Shown: positions 1 through 12,600, counted from the first letter of the stretch. The stretch is DNA of 64,000 bases from Bolinopsis microptera (GCF_026151205.1 NC_087072.1:1695375-1759374), one strand, 5' to 3'. Notes: generated by a model from the sequence alone, not told the origin. Program-made: numbers and translations.

Positions 1-248
1 CGAATGATAGATCATAGATTTACTTTTAGACTTACAGTCATTGCGGTCCCGTAAAACTAATATCTTATTTATATTAATCATTTTATAAATTAAATAATGG
101 TCTAAGTTTAATACTATTGAGATTATAAGATAAAACTAATTCCCGGTTTCTACAGTGTACAGAGTGACCACTTTCCACAATGCTGAATGCACATGCCGTT
201 AATTTTTTTGTTGTCTCGAACCGAACGTCTTACTTGCATTAATTTTAA

Positions 249-360
249 ACTGTACTGTCCACCACCGTACTGTCCTCCACCGTACTGTCCTCCACCGTAC
301 TATCCACCACCGTACTATCCACCACCGTAGTGTCCACCACCGTACTGTCCACCGCCGTAG
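249..360. repeat. 15-bp minisatellite, short allele
   Basis: About 7 tandem units of TGTCCACCACCGTAC and close variants (TGTCC/TATCC; CCACC/TCCACC). The same array has about 46 units at 62118-62805. It is interrupted on the right by a MITE at about 365-672. Array-like sequence (caccgtactgt) resumes after the MITE, so the MITE landed inside the array. Confidence 0.9.
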
Positions 361-364
361 TATG

Positions 365-672
365 AAAGCGTTCACATATGTCTATGACGTCAGCAATATT
401 TTGGCAAATTTTACCCCTTACCCCCTCCCTCGTGTCAGCCAGCGAGGGTGTTTTGAAATCCTGAGGGGGTGTAGGCAGGGACCCTGGGATTTATGTTTGA
501 CTTATTTGAGCAGTTGGTCAACAGAGTTCAGTTTTTGCCAAAATGCAGGTATTTCTGCTGACGTCAGCTGGTCAGCAAGTCTCAGCCCCCCCCCCCCCCC
601 CCCCCCCACGTTAGCAACCGTCGACATTTTCAAACCCCTCCCCTTCGACTGACGTCATATGTGAACGCTCCC
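365..672. mobile_element. MITE with AGCGTTCACATATG inverted ends
   Basis: The left end carries AGCGTTCACATATG and the right end CATATGTGAACGCT, its exact reverse complement. TGACGTCAG-type sequence also mirrors on both sides (near 386-395 and 648-657). TATG flanks both ends (361-364 and 673-676) and may be the target-site duplication. The interior holds a run of more than 20 C. There is no coding capacity. The superfamily was not determined. Confidence 0.7.
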
Positions 673-1171
673 TATGTACACCACGCACCGTACTGTACAC
701 CACCATACTGTCCATCGTCTTACCGACCTTTGCAACGTTGTCAGAGACGTCCACCGCCGCCGCAGCGAAATTTTGAAGCTTGACCGCGGTCTTTGAGGTA
801 TTGGCCGTCAGATCAACAAATACAGCTGTTATATATATTAATATATTAACGATGAATTAGTTCTTCAATGTAGAGTGATATTAAGAAATCGATTCATATA
901 CATCGTCATCAGTAACACAAATAAATTACCATAATGTACACAGTACACCTCACAGACCACGGTTTAGATGTATCATAGTCAGACCGTGGTCAGACTGCCG
1001 CCGCCGACCAATTATGGCGTCCAGACCGCCGCCGCCTAAAAATAACACGGTGCACATCTTTGCGCGTTGTGTGCTATAACCAGAACCTAACGTAGTAACG
1101 TGATTATAATTACACATCTTTAATTCAAATGAAATTCACATCTCTAAGCTCCCTGCAGTCCCAGCAGAGGA

Positions 1172-1918
1172 ATGGTATCCCGAAGTTTGGTCCTACTAAC
1201 CCTCCTTTTTGTTGTGTGTGTTAAAACTGAGCCTGACCCCGAAGCTTCCCCCAAAGACTGCTGCTCTACACCTGTGAGAGCTTCTAGAGGTAAACATTGT
1301 ACTAAGCTATTTCATATTTAGACAAGACGTGTTCGTTAAGAGTTTTGTGTGGAATTTTAAATATTCATCTATATTTATAAAGACATATTTTAATTTATAA
1401 AGGCATATTCCATTAGTAGGAATAGGATCGCGTGATTGATGGCAAATTTTCCATGTAAGCATTAATAATGAATATCGACTATGTTATCGGCTATTGTGTA
1501 ATTGTACTTGGTTTTGATTTACCTGGCAGGGCAGTCCTTGTGCGCGGCGCGCTCTTTTCAAGATTCCTGAACGTGAGAGGAGCGAGCAATAAACTAGCAA
1601 TAACTCAATATATAATAAGCAAGCTAGGTAAGGTTTTGATCGGCACGAAAACAACCAAAGCACTCATCACGGTTTTAAACGTCCATCATTTTAATTTAGT
1701 CAAAAGTCAACCTTGCAAAAATGATCGTGATCCCAGGATCGTGATCCTAATCTCCGTTCCCAGGAAAGCAAGGCCGTCAAGGGTTCGAAGGACCACCAGG
1801 TCTCGTGGGATCAGTTGGCCCTCCTGGAAGACCAGGATTGCGGGGGAACGTCGGACCACCTGGTCTAAAAGGAACCAAGGGTCGTCTACGCGGCCTTAGT
1901 GGAATAAAGGGAGCCCGA
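1172..1918 (+). CDS. Collagen-like secreted protein, 5' exons (copy 1), truncated by gap
   Basis: Exon 1 is 1172-1289 and encodes a 39-residue start: a hydrophobic signal peptide (MVSRSLVLLTLLFVVC) followed by an acidic, Cys-Cys-containing stretch (PKDCCSTPVRASR). The donor is gtaaac and exon 1 ends in phase 1. Exon 2 is 1764-1918, after acceptor ttcccag, and joins in frame. It encodes about 17 Gly-X-Y triplets (GKQGRQGFEGPPGLVG...), a collagen triple helix. One extra residue (GRLRG) interrupts the register near the exon end. The exon ends at donor gtaagt. The remaining exons would lie in or beyond the 100-N gap; none is visible after it. The Cys pair before the helix could link chains (inference). 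The precise collagen class cannot be given from this short N-terminus. Confidence 0.85.
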
Positions 1919-2018
1919 GTAAGTTCCGGCTTATTTTTTTACTTTTAACTTGACAAACTGAAATCATCGTTCTTAATTTAATAAATATGCAGGACTTGAA
2001 AAGTAGCCTTACACTTAT

Positions 2019-2118
2019 NNNNNNNNNNNNNNNNNNNNNNNNNNNNNNNNNNNNNNNNNNNNNNNNNNNNNNNNNNNNNNNNNNNNNNNNNNNNNNNNNN
2101 NNNNNNNNNNNNNNNNNN
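2019..2118. other. Assembly gap (100 N)
   Basis: Exactly 100 N, the usual placeholder for a gap of unknown length. The collagen gene enters it and does not come out. Order and distance across this point are therefore assembly inference. Confidence 0.99.
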
Positions 2119-2540
2119 GCCGCACTCATCCAAAGTAGATTGTAACTACGCTTCACATCACCTAAAGTAGTTTGGACTAGTAACGTGTTATATTATATCA
2201 TGATAATATCACATACATATATATCTATCACATGGTCTAAAGTTTGGTTAACTTATCAGCTCAATTGAAAATAAAGTTTACCAACAAATATTCCATACAA
2301 AGGTTTCACAGGTAGGATGGAGCTAATGTTAGGAAAAGTATTGACTTTAAAACTGGAATCAAATCGTTTTTCATAGGTAATTTGCCCATGTTTGGACGTA
2401 ATTTATTCTTCAACACTGTTCCATAAACACTAAAGCCTGAATTCCCCAAGTAAAAAGAAAGTATGTCAAAATATGGTCAAATTACATGAAGAAGGCAATA
2501 ATACAAATTTTTAAAAAGAAAGAAAAAAAAGAAAAGAAAA

Positions 2541-2655
2541 GGGGGGACCCCCAACCCATGTAGCTGAGACACCTCACAGTAAGTAGACCAATGTGGCTCT
2601 TGCTTGTGAACGGTGCATCAACTACCCGCCGAAACGGTGGGTTGGGAGTCCCCCC
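2541..2655. mobile_element. Small TIR element (115 bp)
   Basis: GGGGGGACCCCCAACCCA (2541-2558) is mirrored at 2638-2655 by TGGGTTGGGAGTCCCCCC, giving 18-bp inverted ends with one mismatch. No ORF is present. A purine-rich A/G tract precedes it. No clear target-site duplication was found. Confidence 0.55.
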
Positions 2656-2825
2656 TGGGATCATTTCGTCCGTAAAATTGTATACAATATAAAATAGTAC
2701 AGTAAAATATCTACAAAATTTACATAAACAAATCTAGGAGACCTCAAAGCTCGTCTTCTGGGGAATGAGGTTGAAGGAAACGTCTTGCTATATAACATGT
2801 ATCAAGGCTATATAACATGTATCAA

Positions 2826-3030
2826 GGCTATCTGGCAGAGTGGTTAGAACGTCCACCTTTGGAGCAGAAGTTCCAGGGTTCGAACCCCTCAACCCTAATG
2901 TCATCCAGTCTAGGGATGTATCTAAGGATCCGTTGGGTCTGGTGAAATTACAAATCTGTGTAATTTTTCCTCGGTTGACTGGAATTATTGAAAAATCGTG
3001 AGTGGGTAGGGCAAAAAAAGTTAAAAAACC
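2826..3030 (+). mobile_element. tRNA-derived SINE
   Basis: A tRNA-like head contains an A-box-like TGGCAGAGTGG and a near-consensus B box GGTTCGAACCC, spaced as in a tRNA promoter. A non-tRNA body follows, ending in A-rich sequence (gggcaaaaaaagttaaaaaa). The acceptor stem does not pair properly, so it is not a functional tRNA gene. A 20-bp sequence (ctatataacatgtatcaagg) is tandemly doubled just upstream. Confidence 0.6.
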
Positions 3031-4985
3031 TTTTTATGGTACCTGTTTTACATTGTAGTGCATTATTACGGTGCAATTTTAGTAATTAGTATTATACTAT
3101 GTACAAAATCACTGCACAACTTTGAACTTTTAAAAGTATTTCGTTGAAATTTTGAGCGCTCGATTTCCGTAATATCAGTGATCAGATATAGTGTAAATTT
3201 GTGAAAATATGCGCGGCACAGCCATCAACTGTACCGTCTATAATTGATAATGATGAACCTGGGTCAGACAGCGTCTGAAAAACTTAATAAATAAATCCAA
3301 TTATTACATGGCAATCAAAAATTAAAATATCAACAATTTAAATGTAAATGCACGCAAAAATAAAAATAGTTAATTAAAGATTTGTTTAATTTATTTCATT
3401 GCATTGAGTAGAAATATTTAAAAAAATAATAAAAATTTTCCCTTGTTACTTTTAAAAAGTCAATAGCAAAGTATTAATATATAATAATAATAAATAATGA
3501 TGTATGCACGAGTGAATAAAACATAATAATAATATAATATAAACTACGTCCACAATCCATGATCACGCAGAGTAGACGCGCGCATAAAAATAAGTTGTGT
3601 TCAAATCATCTCGCGCTTGTTAACAAATATTTTCGGCATTGGATAAACATTCGATAATTCTATTGTGTGAACTCATAGACAGATTGTAGCTTCATATTCT
3701 CAAATGAGCGGTAAGGCTATGTATTCCGGAAATTGCATCGTTATTTCCATTTGTTCCGTTTGATCTTTGTTATCGCTTTTAACCCCATCTTTGGGAATTT
3801 ATCTCACCCGGATGCGTGCTCATCGATGTATTAAACGTCGTGGCCAAATTTTGGTCAACGCTTGGAAACGGAGTTTGTTTTGAATCACTAATATTCATAC
3901 AGCGGTCTTTTCCTATTTTTAACATTATATTGATGAATTGTTATAATGGTTAAAAAATTTTGAATTTTGTTTTTCTAAAACGTTTCCCTCTAGAGTCTAG
4001 GCGTGAGATGTCCGTTACATGTCTAGTTTTCAAGTTTCGACAAAATAAATATTGCAGTTTTTGAATTAATTTCATCTTTGTTGTGATGAATATGTTTTGT
4101 GTTTTACATTCAACTTTCGACCAGTACCCTGATCAAACACATAGGACACCTTAAAACAAGAGGATCTCCTTCGTAGTGTCAGTAAGATTAGCTTTTAGCC
4201 TCCGCATACTTTTATTGCACTTGCTGCTTTTCAGGTTTACAATTTTAAATGAAAACTGTTTTATTGCGTGGTTTATGCTAGGTATAAGACTATCATGCCC
4301 TACAATGTGTTGTTTACTTCATGATTCTATAATACTCATAATGTATTGACCTTAAATATCGTTAAAGGCCCTGTATGTTCCAGGATTCATCTCTTCATTT
4401 GTTTGTCTTAGCAATTATCTGTTTTTTTTACTTCATTACAACTATGAACTGTAAAAGAACTGTAAAGTGTAAACTGTATATTCGTACCAGATGTGACGGT
4501 GAAACCTTCTACAGTAAGTTTTTTTCTACAACTCTTTGTCCAACAAAAATTTATGTATTTTATGATCTAGGGAGTGTTTAGCAAGTTCAGGTTCAAATCA
4601 CATATTGCAGCAGACTTTTTACTCCTCTAGCTCTTCATCCCATGATTGAAATGATGCATGTTCTGACGAAAGTCATTACATCACTGTTCATTAATTAGCA
4701 TCAGCATAACGGCCACTTTCCTTCATCCCCCATGATGCTGACGTTATATCTGAACCCTCCCTCATAGAAACCGTTTGTCGACCTTTGTCCTTTTGCCTTG
4801 TGCGAGAACATATTTGTTTGGTAGAATATTGGTACAATAGTGCAAGTGTACAGCATTGGACCATTCTCTGTCACGTGTTCGATACTAGAACCTATATTAC
4901 GTAGTGTGAAATATCTGTTATAATTACAAATTATATCTAGTGAGTCACACACCCTGCAATCTGGCGACTAGTTGCAGTTCAGGTA
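3031..4985. other. Intergenic, no supported gene
   Basis: AT-rich sequence. One possible orphan exon at about 4384-4512 (+) lies between acceptor tgttccag and donor gtaagttt and would encode a hydrophobic stretch followed by several Cys. Nothing adjoining it confirms a gene. A short ATG-AGC-G/gtaagg near 3703 is equally unsupported. Confidence 0.3.
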
Positions 4986-6238
4986 CACGTACTCAAGTTC
5001 GACACGCACTCTAGTCTGACACGTACTCTGTCGAACTAAAGTGCGCTACCTGGACTCAAGGTCGACAAGAGAACTTCGACTGTCAAACTAGAGTTTTGAA
5101 ATCTCCGATCTCAATCAACGATCCTTTACGAGCTTGTAATATATTCGTTTGTTTGTTTTCCACTTGTCTCATGCTGTTCAATTATGTGTGAATGTAATAT
5201 CTGTAATCCATATTTATGAACATTTAATTGACCTCAGACTCAATTGTTAGTAAGCAGAATTGTAGACTTAGCGGAGAGATAAAAGACTATCGTGATCGTG
5301 ATAACTCGTACTCCGTTTTACAGATCTACATTTTAGAGTACGCTTTATAAATATCTACCACGTAGTACGTACCACACTTTATATTATCACAAACGACAAG
5401 TAACCGAGTACCGGTCTAGAGATTTGGCTGCTGAACCGGAAACATTCGGATATCAATCTATTTTCCTGTTAGCTAGACCAGAACCGAGTGGCAAACAGGA
5501 GAAGTTCGTCAGGGGAGATATCTGGCGAACTATAGTACGTGTCGAACTATAGTACGTGTCGAACTAGAGTACGTGTCGAACTAGAGTACGTGTCGAACTA
5601 GAGTACGTGTCGAACTAGAGTACGTGTCGAACTAGAGTACGTGTCGAACTATAGTACGTGTCGAACTATAGTACGTGTCGAACTATAGTACGTGTCGAAC
5701 TATAGTACGTGTCGAACTATAGTACGTGTCGAACTATAGTACGTGTCGAACTATAGTACGTGTCGAACTAGAGTACGTGTCGAACTAGAGTACGTGTCGA
5801 ACTAGAGTACGTGTCGAACTAGAGTACGTGTCGAACTAGAGTACGTGTCGAACTATAGTACGTGTCGAACTAGAGTACGTGTCGAACTATAGTACGTGTC
5901 GAACTAGAGTACGTGTCGAACTAGAGTACGTGTTGAACTATAGTACGTGTCGAACTATAGTACGTGTCGAACTATAGTACGTGTCGAACTATAGTACGTG
6001 TCGAACTATAGTACGTGTCGAACTATAGTACGTGTCGAACTATAGTACGTGTCGAACTAGAGTACGTGTCGAACTATAGTACGTGTCGAACTATAGTACG
6101 TGTCGAACTATAGTACGTGTCGAACTAGAGTACGTGTCGAACTAGAGTACGTGTCGAACTATAGTACGTGTCGAACTATAGTACGTGTCGAACTATAGTA
6201 CGTGTCGAACTATAGTACGTGTCGAACTATAGTACGTG
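4986..6238. mobile_element. Fold-back element carrying a 17-bp minisatellite (copy A)
   Basis: The left end CACGTACTCAAGTTCGACACG (4986-5006) is the near reverse complement of the right end (6218-6238), so the element has inverted ends. The right-end sequence is also the repeat unit of the internal minisatellite. A 237-bp relative in opposite orientation at 30804-31040 shares the ends, the ctggactc...tcgac block and a cagggg-gatatctggcgaac block, but has only one or two units. No coding potential is visible. Confidence 0.7.
5525..6238. repeat. 17-bp minisatellite, 42 units
   Basis: 714 bp equals exactly 42 units of TCGAACTATAGTACGTG, ending at 6238. Units differ almost only at one position (CTATAG versus CTAGAG), and the two variants occur in runs. 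This suggests local amplification of blocks. Confidence 0.97.
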
Positions 6239-6629
6239 GATCTGCAGTTCATTTCCAGTTTGCTCCAGATGTTTCTGGAACATAAGAAAGACTCCTGTTT
6301 TACAATTCGTGTTAACAATTGCTGCCCGGTCTGCCATAATTTTATCGTGCTTATAATTTGCTTTGTCTTATTTAGAGCTCTTTGTCTTTCTTATTATGAG
6401 CGGATCATGGGGCCGGTTTTCAACTGTCATCAGAGTCATCTCATATGAGAGCAGACTTCGGAAGCAAGCTAACCGGAAGCAAGCTAACCGGCTGGTGTGT
6501 ACTGTGTTGACTGAACAGTTTGGAAAATGGTTGAGATAGTGGTCCAATATAATAGCCATACACCACCCTGTAAACTGATGAATATTATGTTTAAAGTGTA
6601 GTTACAAAAATCTGTTTCTTGACATTAAA

Positions 6630-6680
6630 ATGACTGACGAGAGCAGCTCTGATAATAAACTAACTAAAATCTCAGTATGA
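6630..6680 (+). promoter_or_regulatory. Possible uORF overlapping the INSIG start codon
   Basis: An upstream ATG at 6630 opens a 16-codon frame (MTDESSSDNKLTKISV) whose TGA overlaps the INSIG ATG as ATGA (6677-6680). If this is transcribed as one leader it is a coupled uORF. The sequence aaactaac...tctcag just before the INSIG ATG could instead be a branch point and splice acceptor, which would remove the uORF. Confidence 0.35.
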
Positions 6681-9600
6681 CAAGTTTGAGTAATCAGCCC
6701 GAGTTGCCTCTGAGGATAGCAGTGTTATTTTTAGCTGGCGTCGTGTTCTCTCTACTGTTCTCCACCTTATTGATTCAACGAGAGGTGAGATCAACTTTAT
6801 CAAATTTATTTAGTGTTTAATGTTGGACTTGTCAATTACTTTGGACAGCTTTTAGACCAAAGAATGTGTCTCAGATGCATTTCAGTGTGAATATTTCGAA
6901 TATTTATAAGGTCATGGGTGAATCATCATTCGATTCGCTCTACTTACGTACCGTCTAGCTATTTCAACGTGTAGGCTGTCGGCCAATGTTTAAACATTTA
7001 AAAACTTTCCGCTTTAATAATTTGGTTTTCCCAGAAATATAAAATCCGTTATCAACCTGCACCAGAATAACTTCCCCTCACACCCTCTCCTAACCCTCAC
7101 ACCCTCTCCTAACCCTCACACCCTCTCCTAACCCTCACACCCTCTCCTAACCCTCACACCCTCTCCTAACCCTCACACCCCCTCCTAACCCTCACACCCT
7201 CTCCTAACCCTCACACCCTCTCCTAACCCTCACACCCTCTCCTACCCCTCACACCCTCTCCTAACCCTCACACCCTCTCCTAACCCTCACACCCTCTCCT
7301 AACCCTCACACCCTCTCCTAACCCTCACACCCTCTCCTAACCCTCACACCCTCTCCTAACCCTCACACCCTCTCCTAACCCTCACACCCTCTCCTAACCC
7401 TCACACCCTCTCCTAACCCTCACACCCTCTCCTAACCCTCACACCCTCTCCTAACCCTCACACCCTCTCCTTCCCCTCACACCCTCTCCTAACCCTCACA
7501 CCCTCTCCTAACCCTCACACCCTCTCCTAACCCTCACACCCTCTCCTAACCCTCACACCCTCTCCTAACCCTCACACCCTCTCCTAACCCTCACACCCTC
7601 TCCTAACCCTCACACCCTCTCCTAACCCTCACACCCTCTCCTAACCCTCACACCCTCTCCTAACCCTCACACCCTCTCCTAACCCTCACACCCTCTCCTA
7701 ACCCTCACACCCTCTCCTAACCCTCACACCCTCTCCTAACCCTCACACCCTCTCCTAACCCTCACACCCTCTCCTAACCCTCACACCCTCTCCTAACCCT
7801 CACACCCTCTCCTAACCCTCACACCCTCTCCTAACCCTCACACCCTCTCCTAACCCTCACACCCTCTCCTAACCCTCACACCCTCTCCTAACCCTCACAC
7901 CCTCTCCTAACCCTCACACCCTCTCCTAACCCTCACACCCTCTCCTAACCCTCACACCCTCTCCTAACCCTCACACCCTCTCCTAACCCTCACACCCTCT
8001 CCTAACCCTCACACCCCCTCCTAACCCTCACACCCTCTCCTAACCCTCACACCCCCTCCTAACCCGCACACCCTCTCCTAACCAGTGGTTACTAGGTTAC
8101 TAGGTTACTAGCTGGTTACTAGTGGTTACTAGTGGTTACTATGGTTACCCTCACACCCTCTCCTAACCAGGTGACATCACTACCAACAGAGCTGCTGAAC
8201 GACATGGTGTCCTCCGCGTGGTGGGTTCCTATAGCTGCAGGGATACTGTCTCTCTGTGTCGGCATGCTCTACCCCACCGTTAGTAAACATTTCATCCTTA
8301 ATAAGATTAGTGGCTCGTTTTTAAATCATTTGTTGGATTTTGCAGTAATTATGTTATTCTGCAGAAGGTGCGCATCTTGTCGGAAATCATAAAAATTTGC
8401 ATACAAATAATTTATGGTTTTAGGTTACAAATGTACAAATTAAGCTCCACCCTTTGGTCTTTTCCTCTCAAACATCAGAATTCAGTCTTGAAGTAACCCA
8501 TATTTAGAGTATATTTGTATAAATGTAAATCAAGTCTAAGAACACTGAACACTGAACACTGAACAGCCGCTGCATATTTTGGTAAAGTTATGCACACCAT
8601 CAGTAAATTCGTCTTACTCTGCGCCCTTCATGTCCCATTTCTTCGATTTTCCACTCTCTAATTTATTGAGAAAGTCCTCATAGTCCCTCACTGCACTGAT
8701 TATCTTCTGAGACTTAAGACAGCAAGTAAATCCTTTCTGGTCCCCGTAATAAGCGCACCAATCCACTTCTGGGTGGTCAGCGAGTGAGCGCTGCGCAGCG
8801 CACCAATCCACCTCTGGGTGGTCAGCGAGTGAGCGCTGCGCAGCGCTGATCTCCAGTTTGGAGTGCTGGTCCTGAACAGCTGTAGTGATAGAACAGGGTA
8901 GAGTTGTTAAAGAGTGAGGGTTAGGAGGTGAGATCTGCAGGAGGTGGATGTTATTCAAAAGCTCTGCTGAGTGGTCCTCTACATGATACGCATGGGAGTT
9001 GTAGCTGAGATCTGTCATTATGTTAGTCGTTGTGTCTGGAAACCGTTGCTCGTACAGTTCTACCTGCAATTTGTAACTGTCATGTTTTATATCAATATTT
9101 CTCAAATTTCCATGTTCATTCATCTGGTTACTATTAGGCAGTAGCAGTAGAGAGGCTATCACTACAAAGCTACAACATTTGACATAAATAGTTCTCAACT
9201 TTGCTGAAAAAGCAATATTTTGTTACCTTATGTTGTAGTTTGGCTATGTTTTTACCTTGTGTTGTAGTTTGGCTATGTTTTTACCTTGTGTTGTAGTTTG
9301 GCTATGTTTTTAGCCAGTCTTCTGTTATCACTCCTCAATAATCCAGCTAACTGTTTACAATAAAGTTCCTGCTTCCCCAACTTCCTCTCCAATCTCACCA
9401 CTCTCTCTTGAAGTACAGCTTGCCTACCAGCGAGTAGATAGTACTCTGCCTGCATGTCTGTCTCTAGTGTGCTATCATGTGGTGTTGGGGCGGATCTATC
9501 TGCTAACTCCTCTAAACTGAAGATACGACGGTTGCTGTCTACTTTATACGAAGGCTGAGTTACTATCACTCTAGGCCGGGTACTGGGTGTAGCTGTGTTG

Positions 9601-12600
9601 CTAATGTTGGGGTTCGTCTCACACCCGCAGGGGTGTTTGAGTCGTGAGGATTTACGTCTAAACAAACTACTCATCGTGCAACAAAGGAAAACAGGACGAG
9701 TGTCGTTACCCATGGTCTAAATTAGTTCTTGCTGGCTGTGTTGCTACTGCTAATTGATCACTCGTATTATATCTTTATATTCCATCATTTTACCTAATTA
9801 CTTCCTTGTTGCAATCAACTGGTGTAACTGTGGGGTGTACTGAATATTTGGGGTAGTTAGAAAATCTAAATTAAACCAATTGAGTGGTTAGGACGTAGCA
9901 CTTAGGACGAAGTCGTGTACGTTAAGTAAAACACTTGATCACTGATCAGCAGCTAATATAGACTGCTTGCGAAATCCGAAGTTTAATAGAAATGTATGTT
10001 GTGAATGTAACGAAGTTTCGCGAAGGAATAAATATAATACTTCACATAATATATATTTTGTAAATATGTACATGTAAAGCCAATTAAATCAACAATACTG
10101 TAAACCTGAAGTAGTACTTTTAACACTCAATATTTCAACACAACAAGCAAATGTTAAACACCAGTGTAAATACATTCCTATTTAAAATCCTAACATTCTA
10201 CATTCGCTTCAGGTTGACAGTATTTACGGTACAAAACCAGTGTTACAGTGTGATTGGTCCAATCTCATTCGCTGCTCCATCATTTTCTTCGGCATAAACC
10301 ACGCCTGCATGGTATGTAGCAGTTACATACCGTAACATTGCAACATGTTTGTTTGTTAAACTTTAACCTCTTCCTAATTGGCCATCTGCCAACACTTCTT
10401 CATTTTCAAACAAAACCACGCAATATATCATATATATATATATACTGTACAGTGTACAGTGTACACTGGAAATGAGAACTGCAGTGCACTGGCACTGACT
10501 TTAATGAAGTTGAAAAATAACAACTGAATATTTTTAGAAACTGGACTACATGAACAGCATGCAGCTATCAGTAACACTTGGGGTCCTGTCTATAACGATG
10601 TGGTGGTTGTTCGACAGGACAGTGTCCGGCCTGGTTGTGGGTCTCGTCTCCACCATCGTCTTCATATCTGTCTCCCAGTTCTTTGTCTATCACGGCTTTG
10701 CCAGGTATGTGTTTAACTGCTTTCATCTTTCATCTTTAAATAACATTTTTATTAAATAAAAGTTCTAAAAACAATGCCTAAGTCTAATTGTTCCCTAAAA
10801 CAAATAACTGAATGTCAAAGCTTCTGTAGTTTCTGCCAATATCTTTTGTCATATAAGGTCATTTCATTTAATTTCATTTCATTTCATAAATATAATAAAT
10901 TACTAGTGTAACCCGTGCCTTCGGCCGGGACTTCACTATCGCAGTTGAATTGGAAAAATTATAAAAGGTGCGAAAGCTTGAACTCGCCCAGTCGAAACCG
11001 GCAGCATTATAGTCAATTTAATTCTGAGCGCCCAACGGCCAACACGGATCCAATAGTAATACGTAAACTAGGCAATCTTGCGTCCTCTGGCTCTACTACC
11101 AAATTACCTTAAATTATATGCCAGAGCTGTAATTAGGGGAGCTGTAAATGGGGAGAGATAGTGTGAGAGAGAGTGTGAGAAAAAGTGAGACACTTTAGTA
11201 CCACATTTGGGGAACAAAACCATCAATTAAACCACTTACCGCCGGCCGATTTAGAAAAGCTTTGCTTATCAACTTCGTCAGAGTTTTGTATAAACTTTAC
11301 CGAAAAAACCAGTCCCACAACTCTTACCGTTTTCTTGATAAAGCCACTCGAAATTACCCACAGACCACACACATTTTGGGATTATTAGTATAGATAGCAA
11401 AAATATCATAATTTTGTATTATTATTAAACGATGGACATTTTGTAAGGAAGCAAACTATAAAGATTTGTTAGCCATCTCTTCAGAAACATCGCAAATCTT
11501 TATTTGTGCAGCTTTAACATGATCCTTATTCCTTAGTCACATTATAGTTGATTTTTGGCCCGAGTCCACAAAAACCGGATAGTTATCTCGTTTCTGGTAA
11601 ATAAAGACTTAACTTTGTAAAGACCTTATATTTTTAAATAAACTAAGTGGCGCCTTTAGAAACACCCTGTAAACATCTGACATACTTATTACTGATATAT
11701 AGTGTTTTAATTGCCGAGAGAAGATATAATAGAGATGAACCCGGATATTCACATATTTACGGGTGCATTAAACTAAAATAGTTTACACTTAGTTTAACTT
11801 CTAATAGTCTTGATTTTTGAGATAATATCCGGTAATAGAGACTAGGTAGGACAACTGGACAAGTGAAACTACTATTAAGGAGGAAACGCTAAACAGTAGT
11901 AAACAGTAGTTTAAACTTCTAAACAGTAGTTTCACCTGTCCTACCTAGTCCCTACTACCGGATATTATCTCAAAAATCATTATCTTATCATGAGACTGAT
12001 AAACAGCGAACCTCTCCAAAATCTTATATTTCTAATAGTCTATTATAAATCTTATATTTCTAATAGTCTATTATAAATAATACTTTCTAATAGTCTATTA
12101 TATATAATACTAGACAGTCTACTGTTGTTATGTATTTCCGGTTAAGTGAATATTGTAGAAATGTCAGGAGACGTACGTGTTTATAATACGATGTGGAATA
12201 CTGAGTAGTTTACTGAGGACAGCGATAACTTGTAGGTACCAGCTATTTATAGAACTAATCTGCAGTCAGTGTAACTTGTAAACGCTAGCATTCTATTCCA
12301 ATGATGAAAACATTGTGCAAGGTTTTCAGAAGGTTTTCACGAAAGTTATCACTTATCTGACTCTTCTTGAGAAGGATCCTCTTAAAAGAGTATTTGCAAA
12401 TTTGTATTTAAAGATCAGATCACAAGTTGCAGTCTAATTTTGCCCAGATCATCAGCCCAGTCTATCCTTGTGAAACTAAAAGATTAAACCAATGTTAGAG
12501 TTTGGACTAGGATTAGACCAATGTTAGAGTTTGGACTAGGATTAGGTTTAGGTGTAAGCAAAAGTGTTGGTGTAAGCAAAAGTGTTGGTGTAAGGCTTAA

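Larger units (their letters stand above)
1..1755. repeat. Copy 1 of a duplicated collagen-gene 5' segment
   Basis: Bases 1 to about 1755 align almost continuously with 61875-64000. Differences are scattered substitutions, small indels, a minisatellite of about 7 units here against about 46 there, and about 150 bp present here but missing from copy 2 just after a poly-C run. The similarity begins at the first base, so the duplication extends beyond the window on the left. Whether it is a tandem duplication or a haplotype/assembly duplicate cannot be decided from sequence alone. Confidence 0.95.

Noticed and set aside
1468-1899. Open frame overlapping collagen exon 2
   Set aside because: It runs through the intron and reads the collagen exon out of the Gly-X-Y frame.
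2826-2905. Functional tRNA gene
   Set aside because: Has A and B boxes but no proper acceptor stem, and is followed by a SINE-like body; called a SINE.
5525-6238. CRISPR-like array
   Set aside because: Units abut without spacers, and this is eukaryotic DNA.
7074-8083. CCTAACCCT-containing array as interstitial telomere repeat
   Set aside because: The unit is 19 bp and only partly resembles TTAGGG; it is a minisatellite inside an intron.
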